From positions 42,724,001-42,788,000 of the forward strand of contig JARDYH010000005.1 in NCBI GenBank assembly GCA_029215795.1: DNA of 64,000 nucleotides, read 5' to 3'. Under the pieces are notes generated by a model. It had not been told where the DNA came from. It saw only the letters and a program-made list of their open reading frames with translations, and searched no databases. Below, piece by piece: positions 22,320-33,025 of the stretch. The position numbers and the translations under genes are program-made. Position 1 is the first letter of the stretch; each line of letters opens with the position of its first letter. The stretch comes from Anniella stebbinsi (lineage: Eukaryota > Chordata > Lepidosauria > Squamata > Anniellidae).

Positions 22320-22327
22320 CTAACTTC

Positions 22328-22957
22328 TCTCTCAGGGTATGTCAGGGAAATAGGATGGCACACACATCACACACATCACACACACAAATCAGACAAAAGA
22401 AGACATAGATTTGCATGAAGTTTGCTTGTGATCATATAGTGTGTAGGAGATGCACATTTAGAAATAAGATCACGTAAGTAGAAACACAATACAGTCTCAC
22501 TTCAGTGGGGAAGAAGACTCTGACCAGGTGACCTGTGTACCTACCTGCTCAGTTGGCTGTCCAACATGCTAACTGTTGTTGGACAACTTTAAGGCCCCTG
22601 GACTCTCCCTTTAAACTAGTCAGCCATTCAAACTGGGGACACTTCAAACAGAAGACTGTCTTCTAAACATCCTACAAATAGAAGACTGTCTTCTGAAAAG
22701 TAAGATAAGTGGGCCACCCCATGGAGAAGGGGGGGAGGAGGAGGAGGAAGACTCTTGAAAACTACAGATTAGTCCACTCAGAAAAGTGAGCATCATGGCC
22801 CACACTACATTGGGTCCCAGCTTAGTGAGCTACTATTAACCATGTGTGCTCTGGCCTCATAGTCCTGAACAGGAGTGCGCAACATCAAATCCTGCAATTG
22901 AAACTTCAGGGATGTATAAATGATTTGATTTCTGCCCACACCTGTTTGACAGAGACC
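22328..22957. other. Non-coding stretch with (CA)-rich repeats
   Basis: A CACACATCA repeat lies near 22360-22385, and a doubled GAAGACTGTCTTCT palindrome lies near 22651 and 22681. A GGA-rich tract lies near 22727-22750. No gene is recognised. Confidence 0.45.
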
Positions 22958-23332
22958 GGGCCTGTTCAGAAGACACTTTAAACCCTGCTGGTTAAGGTCT
23001 TTAGTTAAGCAGCAGGGTTTAAAGTGTCTTGTGTGATGCATTTTGCTAAACCCTGCTCACTCTCTAACCACAGTCAGACCGTCTGCAGCAGGGTTAGCGG
23101 CTCTAACCACGGCTTAAAGTGTTGCGTGTGTCAGCACAGCTTGTGGTTAGTGCTAACCCCAGGCCCACACTGTTCCGATGACATGCTAAGCCAGCAACCA
23201 GTTGCTGCAAAAGGGTTAGCAGCTTAACTATAGCTTAGCATGTTGTCTGCCTAGGCCCAGTTTAAAAATGTTCACTAACCATTTGCTGCAAAAGGGCTAG
23301 TGCCCTAGCTTGTGTGTCGTCTGTACAGGCCG
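22958..23332. mobile_element. TIR/foldback element of the 'CTGTTCAGA' family
   Basis: The outer ends GGGCCTGTTCAGAAGACAC and GTGTCGTCTGTACAGGCC are inverted repeats. Several internal palindromes follow: AACCCTGCTGGTT and AGCAGCAGGGTTT near 22982-23018, and TGCTGCAAAAGGG-type units repeated near 23204 and 23284. It looks like stacked copies of one small foldback unit rather than a single simple MITE. Confidence 0.6.
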
Positions 23333-24570
23333 AATGTAGGAGCTTCTGGATGAATAATGACTGAAGGAACTTTGTGGGAGTTTGTGTATATTCCTCCAAG
23401 AGAAAGAAGAGGTATACAAGGACAGTCTTCTGTGTATGTTTCTCTCACATATGCTCCAAAGTCAAGATGTGAGCAGATTTGCATGATCTCCTCTGCTCTT
23501 CATTTAGGAAGCATATGGTTTGCCTTGCCTAGCCAGCAACTGAAATGCTAGCCAGGGTTTCTAAGGAGCTGGGCAATAATGTAACAGTAATCCAGTTTTT
23601 TCCCGCTGATATGATGCAAATTGATGGGAAGGTTAGCCACAATAATGCCTCCTGTGGTGAGGAAGCACATTGTGGCCTTCAAACAACCACTCCCTGGAAA
23701 CATATATAACACAATTTCAAACCCCTCCAAGCTTGCACAACAGCCCTAGCTCTGTTTGATAGGCCACCGTACCGCAAATGACTTATTAGAATAAAGCCAC
23801 CCAGGGTCTATATAGACTTCATTAAGCCAAGGTTTGGAAAACTAGATGTTGGCAAGCATGCAGGGAAAACACATCCCCCACCCCTCCCCACACGCATGCA
23901 TTCCTTCCCAATCTGTCAAGTCATGCAGCTTTTCCGTGAATCAACCCCTCGATGAAAGTCAATGGCTTTTTTCTTCATCAATTGAACATTACAGCTCTCC
24001 CGATGTGCTATGAAAATTTCTGACTTAAAATAGTCTCTGGGGCCAAGGATAACCGCCAGCAATCAATGTGTTGAGCTTCGAGCCATCTCTGCTTTGAAGT
24101 GTTGATGGAACTCTTGCAAAACTTTACAGCTCTGAATTCAAAGGAGCATCAGTCAGTGTATCAGATGAAGAACAAAAGCCACAAACTGTTTTTAATCAAT
24201 GAAGAGCATAAGAAGAGCCTTACCAGTGCAGACCAATGTTCCAGCACCCAGTTTCCAAACGTGGTCAGCCTTTGGAAATCTTACAACGGCATGGCTTATG
24301 GAGCCCTCTCCTGCTTTTAGTTCTTAGCATCTGGTATTGGGAAACTTTCTCTGAACATAAGTGCTATTATCACCACTCTAAGTAAGCCTAGGAAAAGCAG
24401 AACATATTGCTCTGATGGGAATCCACTTCACTTGTGTGCATACTAATGCCCGGACACAAATACAGACAATGCCTATTTTGCATTTTTGTCTTAGTCTTGT
24501 TAGAAAACTATGGCCGCATTTTTTGTTTTCCTTTCCCTTTAAATCAAAATAGTTTCACTGAGTTCCACTG
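23333..24570. other. Repeat-poor non-coding stretch
   Basis: Apart from the short duplicated sequence at 23929-23984 I recognise nothing. The 73-codon frame at 24099-24320 has no identifiable domain and lacks supporting signals. Confidence 0.4.
23929..23984 (+). repeat. Short ancient-looking duplicated sequence, copy 2
   Basis: Partner of 18278-18332 in the same orientation. The shared blocks are CAACCCCTC, TGAAA, AATGGCTTT-like and TTCTTCAT. The flanking sequence does not align, so the conserved part is short. Confidence 0.5.
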
Positions 24571-24803
24571 AGAGCCTATCTACACACGCAGGATAAAGCA
24601 CTTTGAAAACATTTTGAAAACTGTATATGGAGTGTGTCCTGGGCCCCAACAGTTCTCAAAACTGTTATAAACCGTTTTAAACCCTTTTAAAGCAGTAGTG
24701 TAGATAGGCTGAAAGTTTTGAGAACTGTTGGGGCCCAAGACACCATATACAGTTTTCAAAATGTTTTCAAAGTGTTTTATCCTGTGTGTGTAGATAGGCT
24801 CTC
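24571..24803. mobile_element. Long foldback element
   Basis: This is a nearly perfect palindrome of about 230 bp. The ends GAGAGCCTATCTACACACG and GTGTGTAGATAGGCTCTC match, the next block AAAGCACTTTGAAAACATTT answers AAATGTTTTCAAAGTGTTTT, and the inner blocks GTCCTGGGCCCCAACAGTT and AACTGTTGGGGCCCAAGAC also face each other. It is related to 8542-8674 and 21565-21715 but extended to two arms. Confidence 0.85.
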
Positions 24804-26787
24804 AGACACATTAATCGGAACACGCTTATTCTGAGCTATGGCTGAGCTGAAATATTATATCATCAACGATTGACTCTCAGATAATTTCATTTTATGGGAA
24901 AGTAACTGGTTTTCAGATTTGAAATGTCTTTACTGGGACCCCAAATTGTGAAATGTCCTTTCATATTAAAAGTAATAATGATGATGATAATTTCTAAGAA
25001 GAATTGCATTTATGCATTATTCAGGACTTGGATTTGAAAGTGATTTTGAGTAAATTGCAGTCTTCATTCCCCATGCTTCTGCCTAGAAGCATCTACTGTC
25101 TAGAAAAAACTGGCTATTGCAGTCGTATTTCTTTGTGCACAGTTGGATGCAATTGTATCTTGCTAACATCTAGTTGTAGAATTGCAGCTTTGGATAAGAA
25201 GCTCAGAGATTCACATTCATGCACATATAATACGAGACTGGGCCATATAAGTGGCATGTTATAGCCCTTAACTTTGGGTTTGGAATTACTCAAATGACTA
25301 ATTCATGCAAATGTGTGCTTGAACCATTCAAAATCTAGAGCCGCTTATGCCTCAAACCATTTGGTTAGGTATCACCAAAACAGAGGCAATTCCTCACCCA
25401 AAAGGCAGAATGAGAAAGGGCCCAGGTTTGTATGAGATTTACATATGCTAATTTAGATGGAAAATGCTCTGCCATGCATGCAAAGATTTTTCCCCCTAGC
25501 AGATTGCTGACACTCATCCAACATTTTTGTATAGTGACTCCCACTGAGTGAGATGTATTGCATCCTGAAGCAAGCAAGAATATCCTGGACATAGTAAATC
25601 TCAAATCTCACTTCACAGGGGTGCATTCAGGAGAGAAAGAAAAAAAACAGCTGCTGTGCATAATGACAGGTAAAAACGCATGGGGACTTCAGTGCATGTT
25701 TCCAAAAGTGAGAATGAGTCTTTCCCCCTCCCCTGCTTTTTGTGTGTGAGTGTGAGTGTGGGTGTGGGTGGGTGTCAATAATGCAGACAGTAATCAAGGT
25801 TGCCTATGCTAATTATTTTACTAACTTCAGATGGACATGGGCCAAATCACCACATTTAGCAATTCCGCTATACATCATGGATTAGATGGCAGTCTCAGAC
25901 AAGTGTAGTGTCTTGTCTAGACCTTTTTTGGTGCCCACTTTTGCTCATACATATAAATAGTTAAATATCATTGACAAAAGTAAGGACAATTCACTGGAAA
26001 TTGTTTACAAGGTATTTTTTAAAAAACCTTTGCCATCAGGACTGTCATCAAGGCTAGGCATAGTTGGGCAGTTGCCAATGCACCCACAACTCAGCAGCGT
26101 CCACTGACAAGAGTCCCCTGGAGTTGCTCCTCCTCTTCACTCTTGCAGTGTACCTCTCGCTCAAACACCAATGGTGGTGAGAAGGAGGAACTGTAGATGT
26201 TATGGCCTACGTGTTCATTGGCCCTCTGCCTGTCAAGCAAGCAACAGCAATGATGAAAAAGAGGAGGCTGGGCAATAGCAGCTCATGACGATGGCAGTGA
26301 AAAAGCAGGCTCATTGAAGGAACTTGCCCAAGGGTCCTCAAAAACCTGGAGTCACCCCTGATTGCAATCAAATGCATTGCATAGAACTTGGTGCATTTGC
26401 AACTATCCAAAGACACCAGCCGGTCAGGACTGGCTATGCCATAGAGCACAGTAAAGCAATCTGCTTCGGATGGCACTAGGGATGTCTCTGAGCAGTTCAA
26501 ATAGACTTTTAAAAGTGTTGCCTCTAATTTGGGGGAAGGGCATTTGGGTTTTGCTTCAGGCAGCATGATATAATTGGTATAATTGCTTTTAGGTTTGCTT
26601 TTCACTTAAGAACCAATCTCACAATCTATAGAAGCCATGGAAATGCACAAGAGACCATTCATGTCAATAGGCCGGATGCAGGAGAATCTCCCATAGACTG
26701 TGCCTTTAATGGATGGGTTTGTTATAATTGTTTTCTTCACATTGCTATTCATTATATCCCTGGTATTATATATTGAGTCTTCCCTTC
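24804..26787. other. Non-coding stretch
   Basis: A GT-rich run lies near 25741-25775. The 132-codon minus-strand frame at 26207-26605 shows no recognisable domain. No transposon was recognised. Confidence 0.4.
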
Positions 26788-26795
26788 CACTGAGC

Positions 26796-27469
26796 TATGG
26801 TGACCAGATTTTGGAAACCAAAATCCCGGTCCCCCCCGGCACCCCCCCACCTAAAACAAAAACCCCACCAAGCCACCCCCCCCCAAAAAAACCCAGCCCG
26901 GACCTACTGGGTCCTCTGCCGCCGCCGGGCTCATGCAGCCGCCGCCGGGCTCGTGCCACCACTTCCACCTACGCTGGGCTCATGACGCCGACGCTGACGC
27001 CGGGCTCATGCCAGAGGCTGCTTGGAAGAAGGCCGATTCTGGAAGTGATGTAATCGGCCTCCCCCACCTCTTTTGCGCGGGCATCCGGGCTCCTCGGGGC
27101 TTGTTGCCATCGCAACAAACCCTGAGGAGGCTAGAGGCCACACAGAAGAGGCAGGAGAGGGCCAATTTCATCATTTCTGGATTCGGCCCTCTCCCGCCTC
27201 TTCCGCGCGGCCTCTGGCATGAGCCTGGCAGCGGCAGCTGCATAAGCACGGCGGCAGCAGCAGTGGCAGCACGAGCTCGGTGGCGGAGGCGGCGGAGGCA
27301 TGAGCCCAGCGGCGGTGGAGGCAGCCACAGGAGCCCATAATCGGCACTCTCCCACCTCTTCCACGCGGGCATCGTTTCCCCTGTTTGCCCCCGCTGCCCC
27401 CCGGTCAGCCTGGATTGCCCCAGTTTTTCCAGTTAGGACTGGGAAACCCTGGGCGATCTAGTTACCCTA
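26796..27469. mobile_element. GC-rich hAT-like non-autonomous element
   Basis: The ends TATGGTGACCAG and AGTTACCCTA are diverged inverted repeats. The flanks are an exact 8-bp duplication, CACTGAGC (26788-26795 and 27470-27477). The interior is strongly GC-rich with GCC/GCG-type triplets (GGCGGAGGCGGCGGAGGC near 27282) and repeated blocks such as CCTCTTCCGCGCGG and GGGCTCATG in several positions and orientations. The proline- and alanine-rich frames at 26700-27372 are repeat frames and contain no transposase motif. Confidence 0.85.
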
Positions 27470-27477
27470 CACTGAGC

Positions 27478-27750
27478 TCCATAATTTGGGCCATAATGCC
27501 TTCTAAAAGGAGAATAATTCCCCAAGTGCCATTGTTTATGAGTGAATAAAAATATCTATTAGCCAGCCAAGAGTAATAATGTTTAAATGTGTGGCACTAA
27601 AGATTCCTTAAAAATGTGGATCTGGGATTGAGTCACTATTCCAAAAAACATATGTGAATGATGGAAAAAGAAAAATGTTGAGAAAACCAAACACACAAAG
27701 TGCTAGCTGGTGCCCATTGGTAATAAATGTTAGACTGTAAACAGACCTTG

Positions 27751-27795
<45 letters not shown>

Positions 27796-28213
27796 ACTTT
27801 AGCTCTGAATACTGTTGGTGCTGTATAAATATTAAGAAATAATAATCATGAATGAACACAAATGTCATTATACTCTTTAACACCAGTACAGAAGTGCTCT
27901 GTGCATTGGGCACAAAGTGGTAATGTTTGAGCATTCAAAGCATTTCCTTTCTATTATCTTAGTAAGGCTAACAATAATCTTGTAAGGTATATCATTCTTA
28001 TGATCCCCATTTTTCAGATGGCAAAATCAGACAATATAACACTCCTAAAGATGTCATCAGGAGCATAACAGTCTCCACAATGGGCTAGGAATTAGGCTCA
28101 GAATTGACCAATGATTCTTTCCTCTGCTTCTGGGTACGCTGGTTTTTGGGAAGCAAACTCACCAATGCACTGAATGAAATACAGAATGTAAAATCTACTG
28201 CTGTTCAGGGCTA
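27478..28213. other. Non-coding stretch with a (CT)n microsatellite
   Basis: A (CT)n run of about 18 units spans 27752-27788. Nothing else is recognised. Confidence 0.5.
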
Positions 28214-28222
28214 ATCTTAATT

Positions 28223-28543
28223 AGGGTGACCACATGAAAAGGAGGCAAGGGCTCCTGTATCTTTAACAGTTGTATAAGAAAGGGAATTTCAGCAAGTGTC
28301 ATTTGTAGGCATACAGCACCTGGTGAAATTTCCTCTTCATCACAACAGTTAAAGCTGCAGGAGCCCTGCCCTTTAGTGACCAGATATAAAAAAGTGCAGG
28401 GCTCCTGCAGCTTTAACTGTTGTGATGAAGAGGAAATTTCACCAGGTGCTGCATGCCTACAAATGACACCTGCTGAAATTCCCTTTTCTATACAACTCTT
28501 AAAGATACAGGAGCCCTGGCCTCCTTTTCATATGGTCACCCTA
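28223..28543. mobile_element. Four-arm hAT-like MITE, copy 1
   Basis: The ends AGGGTGACCACATGAAAAGG and CCTTTTCATATGGTCACCCT are inverted repeats. Each half is again an inverted repeat: the blocks CTTTAACAGTTG and GGGAATTTCAGC occur four times with alternating orientation. A remnant internal end (TAGTGACCAGATAT, about 28374-28387) sits at the centre. The flanks TCTTAATT and TCTTAAGT agree at 7 of 8 bases. Confidence 0.85.
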
Positions 28544-28565
28544 TCTTAAGTATTAAGAGAGGGGC

Positions 28566-28612
28566 TAATTCTTGATGATAGGGCACATGCTTTGCAAGCA
28601 GAAGGTCCCATG
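28566..28612 (+). repeat. Head fragment of the tRNA-derived SINE
   Basis: GATAGGGCACATGCTTTGCA and GCAGAAGGTCCCATG match the tRNA-like head of the SINE family seen at 10901-11097. The B box is not preserved, and the body is absent. Confidence 0.5.
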
Positions 28613-29009
28613 CTTAGTGCTTAGCTTTCAGTTCCCCTGGGGTCACAATCTGACCTTTGGGGTTCCCCAGATGACCATGCTCCCATTCCCTGACCATTTA
28701 GTGCTTAGTGGTTTCCTGGCTTTTGTTCTGTTTGTTCTGTGCTCTAAAAGGTTGAAATGCCCCGCTTAAGACTTAGGGTGTCTTTACATTAAGGGGAAAT
28801 CACATTGCTTACCTGGAGCATTTGTGCTACCTGCTTTTGGGCACAATTGTTATGGGCTGCATTACACAGGTGGGGTGGGGCGACCACATAGTTCGAATTG
28901 AATATTTCCCCTCCATTCAGTTCCATTGAGACTGCACCATCTAGTGGCAGCAGACCCTGCTTTTTTCAGGATGCTACCAATTTAAAAGTGGTTCTTTTCA
29001 TGGCGGAAT
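28613..29009. other. Non-coding stretch
   Basis: No repeat family or gene was recognised with confidence. Confidence 0.35.
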
Positions 29010-29360
29010 TTCCAATGGATACCGCTGGAGACACCCTGCTTGTGATGGTGGGTTCTTCAAGGGTTCTGTGGAGATAGGTTCAAATTAATCAAGGCTCCCA
29101 TTCAGCAAACAAACGGTTTTATTTCTTCAATGTGAATCCATGTCCAAACAGCTACCAGCACAATCTCCTTACTAGGATCTAACTAATCCCCAACCCTTGA
29201 TTAGTGAAATATGCTTCAGTAGTGCTGGAGCACAGTTAATCTTAAAGGGACATTACACTACGCTGGTCATTGACGACATTGTGTAAAAGACCCACAAATT
29301 TTTGTGAGTGACCAATCACGACTATGCAATAAATAGCTCATTTAGAGGAGCCCTTAGTTA
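29010..29360. repeat. Old interspersed repeat shared with 46590
   Basis: The block CCAATCACGACTATGCAATA, followed by AATAGCTCATTTAGAGGAGC, matches CTAATCATGAGTGTGCAATA and ATTGCTCATGTAGAAAAGC near 46772-46813. Boundaries are uncertain. It is probably an old DNA element. Confidence 0.5.
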
Positions 29361-30990
29361 CTGGCATAAGAGCTTTGCAACATAATATGCTGGTATTTTG
29401 GCCACACCCCTTTTGCCTTTGGCCCTGCCCCCCACTACAACATGGCCCCCAAGAAATTCTCTGAATTGGAAGTCGTCTCTGAGGCTGTACACCCCTGTTA
29501 CAGATGTTAGGGAGTTGTCATTGTAGTTTCAATGTGACTCGCCATGCTTCCTCCAACACCTGCCAAAGTGACCTGCAACAAATCATATTACATGTGGATA
29601 CTCAAACCCTCTGCAGAGACATGTCCCAGACAAATGCCCCATCTGCCTGATTCACAGATCAATCCTGTTCATATCAGCAAGATTCAGAGTTGCAGCGATA
29701 TCCAGCAACCCTGCAAGAGATTTCCTCCCACCTACAAAGTTTCAGGTTAACCCTTTAACTGCGGTTGTCTCTGACCTTTTTCCTCCCCCGCAGGGCTCAA
29801 TATTTGCTTTCAACTGGGGGTTAGAGGGCATGTAACTTTTGCAGGCAACCCCCCATCCCTCATTTCCCCCACTGCAATTCCTCCTCCTCCTTGATCTCTT
29901 GAAGATTAAGAAAACAGTGAAAATAGTAAAACAAACAAGGAGGGTAGAAAAAACCCTGACCTGCTAGGGTGGAGGTTCTTCCCCTTTCCATCACAGAAAT
30001 TGTGTAGGAAAATAGCCTGAAAATATTTAACATCAATTTGTGGGGATCTCTATAATTAGAGTTAATAAAAGGATGTGTCTTATCCATCAACCTTACAAAA
30101 ACACAGAAGCTTCCCCCTCCCTTCCTCCCCTCTGTCTTGCTCTGTAGCTTTAGTTTGTTCTTTTGATGGACATCAGCAGTAAATTTCTCATTAGTATGTG
30201 ATATATGCCCTGTGTATATAATATGTATGTGTTGGTATAGGGATAGGTATGTGTATGTTCCCCCCACATCTCCTTGGAGGATTGCTTTAACTAAACAACT
30301 TGAGGTATATGGTAGAGCAAAGGTAGCATTATAAAAATATCTATGCGAATTGAGTTGGTGGTCTCCATCCAAGTCCCAGTGGATATATGTCCACATCAGC
30401 CAACCCGCCACCACAGCTGACACTAATTATCACCCAGGTAGGCAAAAAAAGAACACCCAAATGAGCTACAGAGAGTCTCCACATTGAAGGTGGTTCCATT
30501 GGGTCTGGTTTGAGGCAGGACAGCCATCACCACTGACTCAAACTGAAGTCCCATTGTCTTGTTCATGGGGCTGAACTGTGGATATATCAGATCTTCCCAA
30601 CTCCGAAAACCAGCTTAACCCCATTTTTTTTTCTTTTTTTGAGATTCAAAAATGTTTGGCTGATCTTCTACTGTTTGTTAGCTATGCCTTTATAGTTCGG
30701 TCATTCAGGCTACAAGTGGAAACAACGTAAAATACATTCAGGAAAGAGTAAGACTGGTTGGAAAATGCCTATGAAAACAAATACATATTTATGCATTTTA
30801 TTCCTCATTGAAACCTGTAGGAAATTTGTGCATACAAAAAAATCAGTAGATTTCAGCCATTTTCTATTGTAGAATCTACTCTTCCCAATGCATTGAGGCT
30901 GCGAAGCCACCTAAAATGGGGCTAATACAAAGGATACATGAAAAAGATATGGCACCTTAAACCCTGTTATTGATATTCCTTCATTTTTTT
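29361..30990. other. Non-coding stretch holding a 187-codon orphan frame
   Basis: The longest frame outside recognised repeats is on the minus strand at 29860-30423. Its product is tyrosine- and histidine-rich with no domain I recognise, and I see no splice or promoter signals tying it to a gene. I treat it as a chance frame. Pyrimidine-rich and purine-rich tracts in the stretch keep frames open. Confidence 0.4.
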
Positions 30991-30994
30991 TTCA

Positions 30995-31451
30995 TTTAGT
31001 GTGAATATCAGAAAAACAGAACAATAAAAAACAAGTGACAAAAAGAGAAAAAAACACAATACATATACATTTTTTCATCCATTTTTTTAAAAGGAGAGAA
31101 TTATGCATATATATTTTTTTAAAAATCAGACCATATAGCCATATATTTATCCATCCACAATTTGCACCTGTATATCACCCGTTCAAATGTTGATAAGGTT
31201 ATTAAGTCCTCAATCCATTGCATTATGGGAGGTGAGCCTTTATCCTTCCAATATGATAGTATAAGTCTTTTAGCTGTCATAAGGGCTCTGAAAATCCATT
31301 TGCACTGACCCTGTGTTAGTTTCCACGAGACCAGCAGGTAGTTTAGAAGGACATGCACATCCTTCCATATTAAAGATTGATTCAGAACAAGATTTGTCCT
31401 TATTTTAACCTCCTCCCAAAAGGAGGAGACTACTGAGCATTGCCTAAACAT
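30995..31451 (-). mobile_element. L1-type LINE ORF2 C-terminus and 3' UTR (3' part)
   Basis: The minus-strand frame 31119-31451 reads RQCSVVSSFWEEVKI at its start. The Q-C...FW-x-x-V pattern follows the CCHC motif in L1 ORF2, and SPPIMQWIEDL is near the end. The remainder toward 30995 is an A/T-rich 3' UTR. The frame resumes at 32536 on the other side of an inserted element. The copy is 5'-truncated and no longer functional. Confidence 0.8.
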
Positions 31452-32535
31452 TAGGGATGTGCACTGGATCGGACCCGATCCACGATCCGAGTCCGGTCCA
31501 GTGGGAAATCGGATAAATTATCCGATTTCCGATCCCGCAGCTGGATCGGCCGATCCAATCCGAACCGGTCCGAAAAAGCTCCGAACCGGTTCGGCGGATC
31601 GGCGGATCGGCGGGCGCCCACTGGCGCCCACCGCCGCTTCCATTGGCGGGCGCCAGCGGGCGCCCGCCGATGAAAGTGGACAGCGGGGGGGGGAGGAGGG
31701 GGGCACTTACCTTCTCGGCCCGGTGGCTCCCGTCCGGCGCCGGCGCCTACTACTACTAGCAGGCTCCGCGGCCTGCTCTAGGGTGGCGCGCCGGGTGATG
31801 TCATCACCCGGCGCGCTACTCTAGAGCAGGCCGTGGAGCCTGCTGGAAGTAGTAGGCGCCGGCGCCGGACGGGAGCCGCCGGGCCGGGAAGGTAAGGAGG
31901 GGGTGCGTGGAGGGGAGGAGGGGGCGCGCGGAGGGGGGAGGGGGGAGGGGGGCCCTTACCTGCCTGGCCCGGCGGCTCCCGTCCAGCGCCGGCGCCTACT
32001 ACTCCCAGCAGGCTCCGCGGCCTGCTCTAGGGTGGCGCGCCGGGTGATGTCATCACCCGGCGCGCTACTCGAGAGTAGGCCGCGGAGCCCGCTGGTAGTA
32101 GCCGCCGGCGCCGGACGGGCCGAGAAGGTAAGCAGTGGCGGGGAAGGGGGCTTACCCCCCCCCGGAGCCGTCCGCTTCTATCCGCTGGCGCCCGCGGGCG
32201 CCAGCGGATGGAAGCGGGCGGCCCCAGGGGGGGTAGGGAGCGCGGGGGAGGGGGTTTACCTGCCGGGGCCGTCCACAGCGGACGGCCCCGGGGGGGGGGA
32301 GGGAGTTAGGCCCCCCCTTACCCACCCGCCGCCATTTTTTCCTCATAGACTTGCATTGCAATGCAAGTCTATGGGGAAAAAAATGGCGGCCGATCCAAAA
32401 ATGTACGATTTTTGGGTCGGGATCGGACTCGATCCGGTCCGGGGGGCCTCCGATTTTGTCCGAACCGGTCCGGGACAAAATTGGAGGTCCCGATCCGGGT
32501 CCCGATCCGATCCGGGGGGTCCGTGCACACCCCTA
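31452..32535. mobile_element. GC-rich palindromic hAT-like element (D) nested in L1
   Basis: The ends TAGGGATGTGCACTGG and CCGTGCACACCCCTA are inverted repeats. The flanks are an exact 8-bp duplication, CTAAACAT (31444-31451 and 32536-32543), fitting nTnnnnAn. Subterminal zones carry GATCGG/CCGATC units. The interior is an array of palindromes: two hairpins of about 75-bp arms centred near 31801 and 32052 with the centre GGGTGATGTCATCACCC, a GGCGCCCGCGGGCGCC palindrome near 32188, and GACTTGCATTGCAATGCAAG near 32348. It is about 70% GC by eye. The long plus-strand frame at 31903-32547 is low-complexity and contains no transposase. Confidence 0.9.
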
Positions 32536-33025
32536 CTAAACATATGAATTAAAGAAGCATTAGGTGTGTTACATCTCCAACAATTATGTAAGCTAGATAG
32601 CCCCTTGTTGAAAAGGCGTTGTTGGGTCCAGTAGACCTGGAACAATTTTTTTTTTTTGCTGAATAAGACGTAGCCTAAGATCCATAGAAACTTCAGTCTC
32701 TAAAGCAACAGTCCATTGATTGGGCAAAATAGGATACTCCAATTCTCGATTCCAATCCTGTCTTAAACTATGAGTATCATATTTATTTATTACTACTAAA
32801 TATTTATATATATAGGTTGTGGGTCAACGTGTCTGCTCAGCTGCTATAAGTGTTTCTAACAGCAATGGAGACTCTGAGGCCATAAAAGCAGCCAGCCCAA
32901 ACTTAGATTTCAGCAAGTGTTGCAATTGTAAGTATTGCCATTCAGCTGTAGCAGGTAAATTATATTTAACACACAAATTAGAAAATGGCGTTTTAACATG
33001 GATTTGAAACAGAAGTACCAACCTG
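32536..33025 (-). mobile_element. L1-type LINE ORF2 relic (5' part)
   Basis: On the minus strand, 32824-33021 encodes an ORF2 segment (HVKTPFSNLCVKYNLP and WQYLQLQHLLKSKFG). After a disrupted stretch, 32543-32645 encodes QVYWTQQRLFNKGL and then NCWRCNTPNASLIHMF. Joined to 31451 this restores a CX2CX8HX4C zinc-knuckle-like motif typical of L1 ORF2. The stops between the two blocks show it is dead. Confidence 0.8.

Noticed and set aside
26700..27372. Overlapping proline- and alanine-rich frames on both strands
   Set aside because: They fall in the GC-rich hAT-like element bracketed by an exact 8-bp duplication; no transposase motif is present.
31903..32547. 214-codon plus-strand frame rich in glycine, proline and arginine
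   Set aside because: It lies inside GC-rich hAT-like element D, follows its palindromes, and runs past the element's right end; composition explains it.
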